Assembly: GCF_905147365.1 (NCBI RefSeq)
Contig: NC_056428.1
Location: 14,290,001-14,354,000, forward strand
Direction of reading: 5' to 3'
DNA: 64,000 nucleotides
Source: Aricia agestis
Lineage: Eukaryota > Arthropoda > Insecta > Lepidoptera > Lycaenidae
Positions within the stretch are counted from its first letter, which is position 1. Every line of letters begins with the position of its first letter. The notes under the pieces are model-generated. The model worked only from the letters and a program-made list of their open reading frames with translations, was not told the DNA's origin and searched no databases. This document shows, piece after piece, positions 43,898 through 55,104 of this stretch. A program made the translations under genes and the position numbers.

Positions 43898-44500
43898 ATG
43901 ACGTTAAAAATGCGGATTAGTATGGGATTAGTTTTGCCGACTTGGTCCTTCGAGCTTAAAAATAGCTAACCACAAATAGACGTTTCGCTACATCGAACCG
44001 GCTAATCGTGGGTGGTGTCACTATGGTGACTTGCTACAGACTACAGAGTCAATCACCAATCATGACGTTAAACAATGCTGACTTTGCCAACTTGGTCCTT
44101 CGAGCTTTAAATAGCTGACCACAAATAGACGTTTCTCGATATCGAACCGGCTAATCGTGGGTGGTGTCACAATAATATAGTGACTTGCCACAGAGTCAAT
44201 CACATAATAATATTATGATGACCTTAAAGAATGCTGACTTTGCAAACTTGGTCATTCGAGACGTTTCTCGATATCGAACCGGCTAATCGTGAGTGGTGTC
44301 GCGGTCGTTATGGTGACTCGTCACTCAGTCGATTGACTGAGTGACCAATCATGACGTAAAACAATGCTGATTTTGCCAACCTTCTCCTTTCTTCGAGCTT
44401 TAAATAGCTGACCACAAATAGATGTTTCTCGATATCGAACCGGCTAATCGTGGTTGGTGTTACTATGGTGATCGCGACTGGGTCAATGTTTGTGGGTGTC
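43898..44500. repeat. Tandem repeat, four ~135-165-bp units
   Basis: Units begin near 43898, 44062, 44216 and 44351, each with GAACCGGCTAATCGTGGGTG (or a close variant), AATGCTGACTTTGCCAACTT and GTGACTTGC-like motifs. Units differ by small deletions and by short insertions such as CATAATAATATTATGATG. Confidence 0.85.
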
Positions 44501-44732
44501 GCCGCGCCGCGCCACGCCTTTGTTAGGGCACTGCCCTTTCTCAACCTTTACATTCCGTCTTTACAAGATGTTTTGCGGTCAATGGACGTGCAATTTTTTT
44601 GTGTCATTCTACATCCAATATTATGGCAGCTCATCCAAGATCAAAAGGGAATAAACTATTTTTTAAGCACTTCTGCAATATGGGTATCAAATAGAAGGGT
44701 TCATTGAGAGTAAATTGAAACGTGTCATATTA

Positions 44733-44812
44733 TGTCGTGTCGTGACGTGAAGTGTCGTGTCGTGACGTGACGTGACGTGTCGTGTCGTGTCGTGTCATGT
44801 CGTGTTATGTCA
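44733..44812. repeat. GTCGT/GACGT pentamer repeat
   Basis: About 16 pentamers, mostly GTCGT and GACGT with single-base variants. Confidence 0.9.
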
Positions 44813-45160
44813 AGTCAAATCCAGCTGGGTTTTAGAAAATGCCCGGTTGAATCCGGTCACTTTTGTTAATCCCTCGATCGCGGATTCTTGGAAATCTATT
44901 GTTATTCTATTTCTATATTGTTTCCTAGGCGCAATTTCTCTGGACCTTAATTTGATCGTTTTGGTATCACACACTGACACTTATTTTTTTAATACTAAAA
45001 ATTTATTTTGAGTCCAATGAAAGTCTGATAATTTTTAATATTTTCTATACAAATTATTATAAGGCGTCGTTGTAAATACCTAATATTTTACTTGTTATAA
45101 TACGTTACCCAATAAAATTATTTAAAATGTTCATTTTTTTAATTGGAACCCGGACACCCG

Positions 45161-45331
45161 AGGGGTTAGTGCGAGTTTTATTCGATCCGACGCATCGAGC
45201 ACGTTAACGTGAATTTATATGGGATCAAAGCAGTATCCACGTTAGCCAGTAGATGGCGCTGCTTTGATTCCATATAAGTTCGCGTTAACGTGCTCGATGC
45301 GTATGATCGAATAAAACTCGCACTAACCCCT
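45161..45331. mobile_element. Palindromic MITE, ~171 bp
   Basis: Arms of about 75 bp start AGGGGTTAGTGCGAGTTTTA and pair along their length (GCATCGAGCACGTTAACGTG in both). CCG stands on both sides (45158-45160, 45332-45334), possibly a 3-bp duplication. Confidence 0.8.
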
Positions 45332-45674
45332 CCGGTTCACGTGACGTTTTTGGACCAGAATAAAATCCGAAACCGGACCCGGTCTACACCGGCTACCTAT
45401 TAAACAATAAATTTCCGGTTATAGTTAAATCTATATGAGACCATTTTATACCGGAAATATAATTATAAAAGATTTTAAATGTCTCACCATGTGTTGTACA
45501 TAAGAAAAGTTTTAATTTGTTAAAAAAAAATCCAAGTTAGTATATATTGTAGGGTTCAAATTAATATGAAAACTGCAAAGCTTTTGTAATAGCATATTGC
45601 TTTACTAAAGTATTTTTATATTTAAAAACTAAAATAAAAGTAACCGTTTTAAGCTTTCGCGTTGCATTATAATT

Positions 45675-45737
45675 AAAACTTACTAATCGGGACTTACTAC
45701 TAGAATAAGTCGCGTTAAGTCCCGATTAATAAGTTTT
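45675..45737. repeat. Palindrome, 22-bp arms
   Basis: AAAACTTACTAATCGGGACT TA and its complement with one mismatch, around a 19-bp loop. Confidence 0.7.
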
Positions 45738-46559
45738 GAAAAGTAGCCGTTTTTTTTTGTTTCTTCTCAAAAATATTTCACGGCATTAATAAAATATTTT
45801 CTCGATTTATCCAGTTACTTTAGTGACTCAATGTAGTTTCTCTAACCTTCTGTTTAAGTATCAGACATTACTCATTAGTCAGAAATAAAAAAAAAACAAA
45901 GTTCAAATGAATAAAGGTATAGAAATATTGATAGCCCTAAAACCATAGTTACCATAGAAAACTTTGGAAGCCTCTAACTTCGGTGCCCTTTATTATTTGG
46001 ATCTAAATTTTTTTACACGAATTCTAGTACATGTAAGTAACAATTCTGTATAAAAATAAAATCCAAATAATTATAAATACGCTCATAAAAAATTAAAGAA
46101 AAAAAAACATAAATCGTAAATAAATCTTTAAAAACTTGTTTAAGAAATATGTAAGTTGGGTTAAATTGTGTGTTTTTTATTATTGGCGATCAGAATAATC
46201 AAGAAGACAATTAAGTAAATGTTTAAAAAGTTATGGCAATTTTTAACTTTTTTGAAAAAAAATAATTAAAGTGAATTTTTATTGTTCATAATAAGAAATT
46301 AACGCATGTAAATACTAATTTCTGTATGAAACTTTCCAAAAAAAAAAGGCATGGCCAATTTTTTGGACAAAAAATACACTGTGGACTGCAAAGAAACGGA
46401 CAGGTTTCAATATGAACGAAACAAATATTTATTAGATAAACTGTTATTTTTTTTTTCAAATTTTACAATTAAACTTAAAACTTAAATCTATAATTATTTT
46501 TAACAGTCATGGTCATAATTAAATGTAACACTTATATGTAATGTGTATCTTGGACTTTT
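45738..46559. other. AT-rich, no gene seen
   Basis: Only the 30-bp segment 46384-46413, identical to 2341-2370, stands out. Confidence 0.4.
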
Positions 46560-46845
46560 TGTATATCAATGTCGCTGGGTCCCTTTGATGTGCGGCCGAA
46601 AAACCGACACCGCCGCCATCCCACAACCGTCGCTGGCGCCATAAGCCATCCTACGCCACTACGTCCTCCCCACGCTGGGCCATCGTGATGGCCAACTACG
46701 CTGGCCCATCTTGTAGAGGCGATACACTGCCGCCACCCCACAACCATCGCTGGCGCCATAAGCCATCCTGCGCCACTACGTCCTCCCCACGCTGGGCCAT
46801 CGCGATGGCCAACTACGATGGCCCATCTTGAAGAGGAGCCATAAA
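46560..46845 (-). mobile_element. Tandem-unit element, reverse copy
   Basis: The minus strand carries two ~125-bp units like those at 8237-8583 (GGCTTATGGCGCCAGCGA, GGGGAGGACGTAGTGGCG) and the same terminal module (GGTTTTTCGGCCGCACATC). Confidence 0.75.
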
Positions 46846-46879
46846 ACACGAATAAAATGACATTTTCTAAAAATTATTC

Positions 46880-47000
46880 CTAGCTAGATCGATTTATCGC
46901 CCCCGAAACCCCCTATATACTTAATTTCATGACAATCGTTGGAGCCGATTCCGAGATTCCAATTATATATATATATATACAAGAATTGCTCGTTTAAAGC
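46880..47000 (-). mobile_element. Helitron-like repeat interrupted by a retroelement
   Basis: CTAGCTAGATCGATTTATCG at the left and ATATACAAGAATTGCTCG at the right. Its continuation (ATATAAGATA) appears at about 48086 after the inserted retroelement. Confidence 0.5.
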
Positions 47001-47014
47001 CTCAGCTCGTTTAA

Positions 47015-48085
47015 AGCCTCATCGGATCCGTCTGCTGAAGCAGACGGATCCGGATGAGGTACCGGCTTTTGTGGCTAAACAGCTGCATAAGCTGCCGCCC
47101 GTCACGCTGGACCACGTCGACGTCGTCAGCCTACTGAAGGACATCAGGTTCCTGAAGGAAGAGCTGGCCGGAGTTCGGGGTAGATTGCAGGCGTCGGAAT
47201 CTATCATCAGTGACCTACGTAGTGAATTATCACAATTGAAAAGTAATAATTCATTATGTGGGTCACCTGACGCTGCATACGTAACCCGACGCCGAGGCGC
47301 ACAGGCGATCACGTTTAGCCCGTCAGCATTATCGGACGGGTCAACGAACACCGCCGCTGCCGACCCCGCCCGCGTTCCCCTCCCGGTTGCGCCGACGCTG
47401 AGTCCACAGGCGACTCAGCAAAACTACGCGACTGTTGCTGGTCGCCCCGCACCTTCCCCGCGGGCGAACAAAAATGGGGAGAATGAGAGCCGTAAGGTTT
47501 CGGAGAGCCGTAAGTCCACGGAGAGCCGTAAGTCTACGGATAGCCGCAAGGCTACGAAGAGCCGCAAGGCCAAGTCTTCTCGACCTGGCAAGGACGAGAG
47601 CAGGGGGTGCGATGAGGAGGGCTTCATACTGGTGGAGAGGAGGAAGAAGAAGCCCGCCGCCCGCAACCATCGCGGCACCGCGCCCTATGTACCTGAGCTG
47701 CGTCTGCGGAGCGAGGTCCCCGCGACGCCCCTGTACATATCTCGCCTGCACTGGTCCATGGAGGTCGAGGACGTCGTCAACTACATCAGTAAGAAGACAT
47801 CCCTCCACTTGAGGGTCGAACGTCTGCAGTCTTGCCACAAGGTCAACTTCAGTTCCTTTGTGGTGAGAGTACCGACGCATCTTCTGTCGACCTTTGAAGC
47901 GGAGGAATTCTGGCCGACTGATGTGGTCTACCAAAGGAAGACTCCGGAATGAAGCGCGCGTCACGTCGCCGATAACTCGTGATAAAGTGCAGTTATTAAG
48001 TGTATATAATTTATATGTATGTTAGTCATTAAGGTATATATTGTATGGGCCTATGTAGCCTGCTATAAATAAAATAAATAAATAA
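47015..48085 (+). mobile_element. ORF1-only retroposon with (AAATA)n tail
   Basis: The ORF1-type frame is followed by only ~110 bp of 3' sequence (TTGTATGGGCCTATGTAGCC TGC) and an AAATAAATAAATAAA tail. The 5' junction has a 17-bp tandem repeat (GCTCGTTTAAAGCCTCA, 46987-47020) and a palindrome (CGGATCCGTCTGCT, 47024-47053). Confidence 0.7.
47044..47952 (+). CDS. Retroelement ORF1-type protein, 5'-truncated
   Basis: An open frame of about 302 codons after the likely truncation point; the frame is open further left, but that part is foreign repeat. Order: a coiled-coil stretch (SLLKDIRFLKEELAGVRGRL then SIISDLRSELSQL), a Ser/Pro-rich linker, a basic array of five-residue steps (SRKVSE, SRKSTE, SRKSTD, SRKATK), the motif EGFILVERRKKKP, and a C-terminal RRM-like part (TPLYISRLHWSMEVEDVV ... 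FVVRVPTHL ... FWPTDVVY). I recognise this ending from ORF1 proteins of lepidopteran CR1-type LINEs, sometimes labelled zinc finger DNA-binding protein; the N-terminal PHD-like finger is missing. Such proteins coat the element's RNA. There is no ORF2 behind it. Confidence 0.7.
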   Translation, partial: TDPDEVPAFVAKQLHKLPPVTLDHVDVVSLLKDIRFLKEELAGVRGRLQASESIISDLRSELSQLKSNNSLCGSPDAAYVTRRRGAQAITFSPSALSDGSTNTAAADPARVPLPVAPTLSPQATQQNYATVAGRPAPSPRANKNGENESRKVSESRKSTESRKSTDSRKATKSRKAKSSRPGKDESRGCDEEGFILVERRKKKPAARNHRGTAPYVPELRLRSEVPATPLYISRLHWSMEVEDVVNYISKKTSLHLRVERLQSCHKVNFSSFVVRVPTHLLSTFEAEEFWPTDVVYQRKTPE

Positions 48086-48317
48086 AGATATAAGATATCT
48101 CATATCAGAGGGTTCAAAAATAACACGTTGAGTAGGCGCAAAGTTTTAATTATAATCATAATCTCAAGGTCAACGCTTTCCGCTGAACAATGGTGAAAGG
48201 AGATTGAACCTTGAATCACCGCAGAAATAAGTGCGAAGACACATTCTCCGTCGTGTTTCGGACTTCGGTTCGTTGCGGCTTGGTAAGTTGGTAATATTAT
48301 AACGATTAACGTACTAG

Positions 48318-48555
48318 CTAGAGGTGCCCGAAACTCCGTAACTCCGTTGCACTAAAATTAGTTTAAAACGCGCGAACCGTACATTTTTCCGGGATAAAAA
48401 GTATCTTATGTCCTTTCCCGGGACTCAAAGTACATATCTCCATTACCAAATTTCAGATTAAAATTGGTGTAGCGGTTTGGGCGTGAAGAGGTAACAAACA
48501 GACAGACAGACACACTTTCGACGTTGTAATTCTATAATATTTTATTAGGTATGGA
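48318..48555 (-). mobile_element. Helitron, ~240 bp
   Basis: CTAGAGGTGCCCGAAACTCC at the left, CCTTTCCCGGGACTCAAAGT, a GACAGACAGACACAC tract, and GGTATGGA|T at the right (complement of the TC start). Confidence 0.7.
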
Positions 48556-49573
48556 TTGTTCCACAGCTAAGTTTACCGCGACGCATGAAAACACTTAACA
48601 TGATGGTGACAAACTGACAACGCAGCGCATTATATTTACACTACCACCGTCTTTACGAATGAAACATTTTTTTACGTTATAAATGTGAAACGTCTTCTAC
48701 ATCCTTCGATCGCGGATTCTTGGAAATCTATTGAATCTCGCCGCTTGGGAATTGAAGCGTTAAAATATTGAGTCTTCATTTCCAGCAAAAGTTGGCAACC
48801 ACTCTCATATTGAACCTCCGTCTATTGATTGGACACAATAGATTGCAAATGCAGTATAACTAACTCTTCAGACACGAATTATAAATTAAATGAGGTGGTT
48901 CGATATTGCCTTTTCCGCTAGGGTGCAAACCTGTCTCATAACTCATAAGTCATAACGGAGTACCGTATGGTGGCATATTGGTTTTAAAAACGTCAATAAT
49001 GCTGGGGCCACACTAACGAGGACATTAATTATTGCTATTATTGCGATAAGATAATAATAATTATTGCGTGGTCCCAACATAAGAAATTTTTGATACATTC
49101 TTCCAGGATGTGAATCCAGAGCTTACCCTGGTTAGAAGTTTGCCAGGCGAAGCTCTGGATCCTTGTCATGTCAAACGGCTGTCACGTGTCCCAAATTTAA
49201 AAACACTCTTTGGATTCTTTGATCCATTTCGCAAACCTAAATGGTACAATTTACTTGATGCAACCCATGCAACCCACCAGTCGCACACCGGAAAATGACC
49301 CTTAGCTGTGATTTCATTGTTTACACGGTACATAGCCGTAGAGAATGACTGTGCAATATCTGGGACACATTTGACAATAGTCACAATAGAGTATGAATTA
49401 TGATCATCTTCATACTAGACCGCGAGAATCGGCGCGCGCACGAAAACGTTTAAAAGTACACGTGAACATGACTTTATAATGTTCCGTTAGTTTCGATTTA
49501 ATTTTTTGAACGAACAGCTCTTGTCGAAGGTTGCCATTCGTCTGTAAGAAGCCTTATGTTCATTAGAATTTAG
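48556..49573. other. Unassigned, one short open frame
   Basis: 49110-49298 (plus) keeps 62 codons open (KTLFGFFDPFRKPKWYNLLD) with reasonable composition, but I recognise no family and no splice context. Not called as a gene. Confidence 0.35.
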
Positions 49574-49730
49574 CCCCCTTACTAATAAACGTTGTTACAT
49601 AAAGCTTTGAATAGTTATACAGTGTTTTGTTCCTGTCACACAAGTGACATTTTTAACTGGATTGAAGAAGAGTGAAGACAAAACACTGTATAACTATTCA
49701 AAGCTTATACAGCGTTTATTAGTAAGGGGG
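49574..49730. mobile_element. Palindromic MITE, 157 bp
   Basis: Arms of ~55 bp start CCCCCTTACTAATAAACG and share GCTTTGAATAGTTATACAGT; the loop has CACACAAGTGACATTTTTA. Confidence 0.8.
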
Positions 49731-50117
49731 AAGGACTATATTATATTTTCATGCTTCTGCTGACTCAAGTTTAGTTAAGAGAGCAAAACTATGCAGCTGT
49801 GTGTAATGTTCATGAAATTGTAACCTAACATGTGTTGAGCAAGTTTGATTAGCTATAGAACGACTTAGCCGGAGTTACTTTACTATATAATCACTTTATA
49901 TTGTGACATATTCACATGCATGGCCATAAACACAATACTAACTGTTGGCGTTTATATGTGTTTCTAATTATTGTGGCCGCAATAAAATGGCAGACTTATT
50001 ATGGTCGACATTAACGATTAGACGACAGTAAAAATAAGATAAAAATATTATAATAGCTTCTACATTTTGATGGCGGTAGCTGGTTTGCTAGTAACTTATC
50101 CAGTGCGATATTATGTT
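49731..50117. other. Unassigned, no gene seen
   Basis: AT-rich. Nothing recognised. Confidence 0.4.
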
Positions 50118-50880
50118 TTTACCGACTTCCAAAAAGGAGGAGGTTATACGTTCGGCTGTATGTATCTTTTTTTTTTTGTATGTTCAACGATAACTCAGCC
50201 GTTGGAGGAATCGAGGGGACTCCTTGAAATGTGTATGGAAACATATAGTGATTTCAATTTCTTCTGAAGCATTCGAGGTAAATGCTACCAAAAAGTAAGA
50301 TTTCGCACCAGGTTATACCCTGGATACGAAGGTACCCAACAGAACTTTTGAATACTTTAAATAGATACAGGTTCGGGGATTTCGGCGTTGTTTAAACAAC
50401 TGAAAGCATAAGCCAACACATCCATTTATTTGACCATCATCATCAAAATCATAATTATGCCATGGGTCATCACATTATGACCCAATTATTGATGCTTTTC
50501 GTGATATTTTGCATCGAAGCAGATGTTTTTGATGATTATTTCGCTGTTTGTGGACCAATTTTCAAAATTCTTGTGTTGCTGTATAGGGTATAATCTTGAT
50601 TTTGTGTAATAATTACGAAAGTGGTGAGCTGATGATGGGATTTATGAGCAATCGAAGGAAATCCTTGAAATTTATCAAAAGACTCATAGTGGTTAAAATG
50701 TTGTTTCTAGTAACTTAAACATATGTTACGAATAAGAGAGAGTTCATACGAAGGTGTCTCTTGGTCCAAAGGAACTGAACAGAACTCCTGAACCTTTAAA
50801 GATAAAGGTTTTTAAATTGCAGCATCGCTTAGATAACTGCAAGCATTTACCACAATTTCGCTTACAGTAACATAATGTGA
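50118..50880 (+). mobile_element. Two successive repeat E copies
   Basis: The first (50118-50450) has CCGACTTCCAAAAAGGAGGA and GTATGTTCAACGATAACTC but lacks ~120 bp after the start. The second (about 50520-50880) has TGTTTGTGGACCAATTTTCA and AAGTGGTGAGCTGATGATGG without the start. They may be one element with a tandem duplication. Confidence 0.55.
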
Positions 50881-50944
50881 ATAGTTAACATTCGTAGTGG
50901 TTATTTACGCATAAAGCCTTATCTTGTAGATAACTAAAAAGAGT

Positions 50945-51267
50945 GAAATTATTATTTTTAACAAAAAATTAAAACGAATATGAACTAAAAAGTATTAAAT
51001 AACTCTTACTCTATAATAGTGCCTTTTTCAGAATTCGTCTAAATCTCAACTATTTCTGTACATACTACAGTCTTCATAACTTTGAAGTCGGTACCAGTCC
51101 CAAAAGCTTCAGATATTCTGATTTCTGACACTGACTGAACTCACGATAAAATTAGCTGGTACCGACTTCAAATAATGAAGACTGTAGTATGTACAGAAAT
51201 AGTTCATATTATTATTGTTTTTACCTTGGAAGTCGGTTTTAATTTTTTGTTAAAAATAATAATTTAG
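50945..51267. repeat. Large foldback structure
   Basis: Outer arms AAATTATTATTTTTAACAAA and complement. Inner arms (51048-51204) AACTATTTCTGTACATACTA ... GAAGTCGGTACC and complement, 45 bp long. It contains GAAGTCGG/CCGACTTC, the start motif of repeat E, in both directions. Confidence 0.7.
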
Positions 51268-51327
51268 ACTTAAGCTACAGCATCAGGCTTAGCATGGTCA
51301 CCAATAACATAGAAAGGTTTGTTCTTA

Positions 51328-53287
51328 GGCATCCATTATACGATCATACTTAAGCGACAGTCAATTCCGTCAATCATTATTTCTGTTTGACTGATGGTGA
51401 CTGATGGACTGATGAATGGTACTAGACGGTCACTCAATTCTCTTTAGTTTTATGTCAGTCAAAGCCAAAATTTTCAAAGGTACATACGTTTCTAATTTTT
51501 TTCCTATTTTGTCAGATGTGACAACACTTACTCAAAATTCGTGACTGATGGTTGCATGAAGCAAAAATCAAGATATCCAGATTTTCGTCAATCAAACTTT
51601 ATGCAACCATCAGTCACTGCATTACACGACAGGTTATGCATCAGTCACAGTCATGACTGTGGAGTGTGGTAAAACTGACAGCAAAACCTACCGTGTAATG
51701 TTTGCCATACAAGCGACAGTTAATTCCGTCAATTACGAATTATGTTTGACTGACGGTGACTGATGGACTGACGAATGGTATTAGACGGTCACTCAATTCT
51801 CTTTAGTTTTATGTCAGTCAATATATATATATATATATATATATATTACTAGCTGTTGCCCGCGACTTCGTCCGCGTGGACTTTATAGTTTTCCCGTAGG
51901 TACATCGATTGAGTCACTTACGCGCAAATCAGAAAAGTTTATTGTGTGGGAACCGCACATTTTTCCGGGACAAAAAGCATTCCTTGTCCCAGATTCAAAT
52001 TAGTATCCTTTTTTTCCTGTTCTGAGGTACTCCAATCTCTATGCCAAATTTAATCAAAATAGATTAAATAGTTTAGGCGAGAATCATAAAAGTTTATTGT
52101 GCGGGAACCGTATATATTTTCCGGGATAAAAAGTATCCCACGTCCTTTCCCGAGACTGAAAGTATTGCCATACTAAATTTCATCAAATAAGATTAAATAG
52201 TTTAGACTTTAGGCGATAATCATAAAAGTTTATTGTGCGGGAACCGTACATTTACCGGGACAAAATTAGTAAGTATTCCTTGTCCTTCCTCGAGACTCAA
52301 AGTATCTCCACACCGAATTCCATCAAAATAGATGAATAGTTTACGCGCAAATCAAATAAGTATATTGTGCAGTAAACAGTTATTTTTCAAGGACAAAATG
52401 TATCCTATGTTCTCTTTCGGGACTCAAAGTATCTTTATACCAAATTTCAGCAAAATGAGTCCAGCCGTTTACGCGTGATGTCGTGACCACGCGAAATATA
52501 ACGTTACGCGCAGCTTTGCCCGCGTAAATTAGATATTTCACAGACAAATTAGTCCACAAAAAATAGCCTATGATCCTTCAGGTGGTCTACTTCTTACCTG
52601 TGCCAAATAACAGAAAAAGTTCTCCAGTAGTTCGTGAGATAAGCTCTTTCAAATAATTTGCCCCGTTTTTTTCCACATTTTCCTCTATTTATTCGCTGCT
52701 TTTAGTCTGAGCGTGATAAAATATAGCCTCTAGCCTTTCTCGATAAATGGGCTATCTAACACTGAAAGAATTTTTCAAATCGGACCCGTAGTTCCCGAGA
52801 TTAGCGCGTTCAAATAAGCCCTTTCAAATAATTTCCTCCCGTTTTTTCCACACTTTCCTCTATTTCTTCGCTCCTATTAGTATTAGCGTGATAAAATATA
52901 GCCTATAGCCTTCCTCGATAAATGGGCTATCTAACACTGAAAGGCTATCTAACACTGAAAGAATTTTTCAAATCGGACCAGTAGTTCCTGAGATTAGCGC
53001 GTTCAAACAATCAATCAAACAAACAAACTAACAAACTCTTCCGCTTTATAATATTAGTATAGATACGTTTCTAATTTTTTTCCTATTTTGTCAGATGTGA
53101 CAACACTCGCTCAAAATTCGCGACTGATGCTTGCATGAAGCAAAAATCAAGATATCCAGATTTTCGTCAATCAACTTCATGCAACCGTCTATCACGCTCT
53201 TACACGGTAGATTATCTATCCATCAGTTACAGCCATGATTGTGGTAAAAGTATAACTGACAGCAAAATCTACCGTGTAATGGATGCC
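51328..53287. mobile_element. Dimeric Harbinger-type MITE, TTA duplication
   Basis: Ends GGCATCCATTAYACG and complement, flanked by TTA at 51325-51327 and 53288-53290. Inside are two ~375-bp units (51328-51706 and 51707-53287 after removing the Helitron), each with AAGCGACAGT, TTTGACTGAYGGTGACTGAT, TCAAGATATCCAGATTTTCG and ACCGTGTAATG. The internal junction has a worn end (CCGTGTAATGTTTGCC). Confidence 0.8.
51849..53063 (-). mobile_element. Chimeric Helitron, 1.2 kb
   Basis: Functional-looking 3' end at CTAG 51849 (CTAGCTGTTGCCCGCGACTT) and 5' TC at 53062-53063 (GA on plus). A second, mutated 3' end lies inside at about 52490-52525 (hairpin GCAGCTTTGCCCGCGTAAAT, CTAG lost). The 3' part has about four tandem blocks (GTTTATTGTGCGGGAACCGT, spaced 128-157 bp); the 5' part has two (TAATTTGCCCCG and TAATTTCCTCCCG, about 170 bp apart). 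Inserted in the second unit of the TTA-flanked dimer. Confidence 0.75.
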
Positions 53288-53406
53288 TTACGGTAAAGTA
53301 GACAAATCATTAAACCATCAACAAAGGAAATCTGTCAGTTTGTCCGCAAAAACTGTCAGCGTTTGAACTATTCTTTCGCATTTCTACTGTGGCCATGCTA
53401 AGCCTG

Positions 53407-54215
53407 CTGGTCAAAACTTTTAAGAGCAATTTTGAAGTTTCAAAGCATAGCTGTGCAAAAGCCCAATCCAGCAGCATATTACTCTACCATAAAAATTCAA
53501 AATATTTGTTTATTCCAAATTTAAAATATAGGTATGGTAGTACAATATTTTTGAAGGCCTAAATATGGTCGAGTCTACAATAATGCCTACCATTACGCGT
53601 TTTCAATGTTAACGACATATAGCTAACAGTTTTAGACTTGAAACGTTTAAAAGTTACTAACCTGAATATCTAAATAAAATAGTATTACCTACACAAACAA
53701 TTATAATCACAACAATCGGGTATAATGATATCGCACACCCTGAACATTTTGTGACTACACTTTGTGCTTTAACATAATAATTTTTATTTATATATACAGT
53801 ATTATATGTACTAACTACTAAGATATCGCATTAATCATCATCAGTCAAGGTGTGACGACGCGAGTCCTCACGAAGCTCGGCTTTTAGCTAGTTAGCATAG
53901 CATAATATGTTTACATTACTTTAAGTGAGTCTTGTATTTCACCGAAAACATAAATGTAAAAAAGAGCCAAGTTCAATACAAACATTATGTTTGTCTAAGA
54001 ACTTCGCCGTAAAAAGAATGGAGACGTAAGTACATGTTTTTGTGTATTATTATGCTGACTAGAGATCGCCCAATGGTCGAAATTCGACCTTAGTTTCAAC
54101 GACATTAGGACAACTACCTATATTTTGTAAAAAAATATTGACTTTATCAAAAAAAATTTCAACTCTTGTCTCTAGGACTCAGCTGATCTCAGACTGGCCG
54201 TGTAAGCATTGTCTA
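53407..54215. other. Unassigned, no gene seen
   Basis: AT-rich; no supported exon or element. Confidence 0.4.
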
Positions 54216-54375
54216 ACGGCCGTTCCAAATATTCAATCTATCTCTGGTTTGACATACAACCGATCGCAGCTAACATTGAATTGACATAAAATATATGTCT
54301 CTAATGTCTAATGTGAGCTATTCCTATCTCTAGTAGGGCAAAACCAGAGATAGATCAAATATTGGGAACGGCCGT
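54216..54375. mobile_element. mariner-type MITE, TA duplication
   Basis: ACGGCCGTTCCAAATATTCA and ATCTATCTCTGGTTT at the left pair with the right end; TA at 54214-54215 and 54376-54377. 160 bp. Confidence 0.8.
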
Positions 54376-54474
54376 TATAGTATCTAAGATTCAATATCAA
54401 AAACTATAACCCATTTTCAACATATTTTCAATGATTTGTCAACTTGTTGTCAACAGACTTCAACTATAAATAAA

Positions 54475-54605
54475 AGAGTATAATTCGTATGTATGGGTTT
54501 GTTACTCAAAAATCTGTCATCTTCTTGAATGTGCGTATTGTAGTGTGTACGTAATGTTTTATTTGTTAAAAAATTTATGATAAAAGCATAATTTCAAAAT
54601 AAAAT
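54475..54605 (+). repeat. Dispersed repeat, copy 1
   Basis: About 130 bp (AATCTGTCATCTTCTTGAAT, GCGTATTGTAGTGTGT, AAAGCATAATTTCAAAATAA) recur inverted at 59275-59425. Type unknown. Confidence 0.65.
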
Positions 54606-54779
54606 TAGCTCGATGCACTATTTCACCATATAATAAGCTGTGCAAAACTTTATTCACCTACGTTTCCGCATTTATCGTCAAAAGGGATACAAAGTTTTTC
54701 GCTTGCGTATTAATTATATAGATAATGTTGACTGTTGTTGGCCGTTGACCGGTTGCTTAGGGTGTACTACAAGGTTATT

Positions 54780-54930
54780 TGTATGGGGATTGTAGACACA
54801 ACTTATTTTTGGGCTTTTTAAAAGGATTTTATACCCAAACGGTAAAAAAGATACCCCATTACTGACACTTCGATGTCTATCCGTCTAGAGAAATTTTATC
54901 TATAGGTCAGTCAGTGGTAAAAATAACGAT
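54780..54930 (-). mobile_element. Degraded repeat A fragment
   Basis: AAGGATTTTATACCCAAACG and ACTGACACTTCGATGTCTAT CCGTCT resemble the 3' end of repeat A in reverse. Confidence 0.4.
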
Positions 54931-54996
54931 TTTCGGACGTGATTATCTAAATAACCGTTTGAGACGTGTTTATGAAATTTAGAGCATATATTTACT

Positions 54997-55104
<108 letters not shown>

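Larger units (their letters stand above)
51284..53406. mobile_element. Outer TIR element, mostly replaced
   Basis: CAGGCTTAGCATGG at 51284-51297 and its complement at 53393-53406. The right end continues as GCCACAGTAGAAATGCGAAA (minus strand), matching the ends of the element at 55439-56290. The left end diverges after 18 bp. Confidence 0.5.

Noticed and set aside
46532..46849. 105-codon minus-strand frame
   Set aside because: Same tandem-unit element as at 8237-8583; no gene context.
47341..47964. 207-codon minus-strand frame opposite the retroelement ORF1
   Set aside because: Shadow of the GC-rich ORF1 frame on the other strand.
49110..49298. 62-codon plus-strand frame
   Set aside because: Composition looks protein-like, but no family, start context or splice partner could be found.
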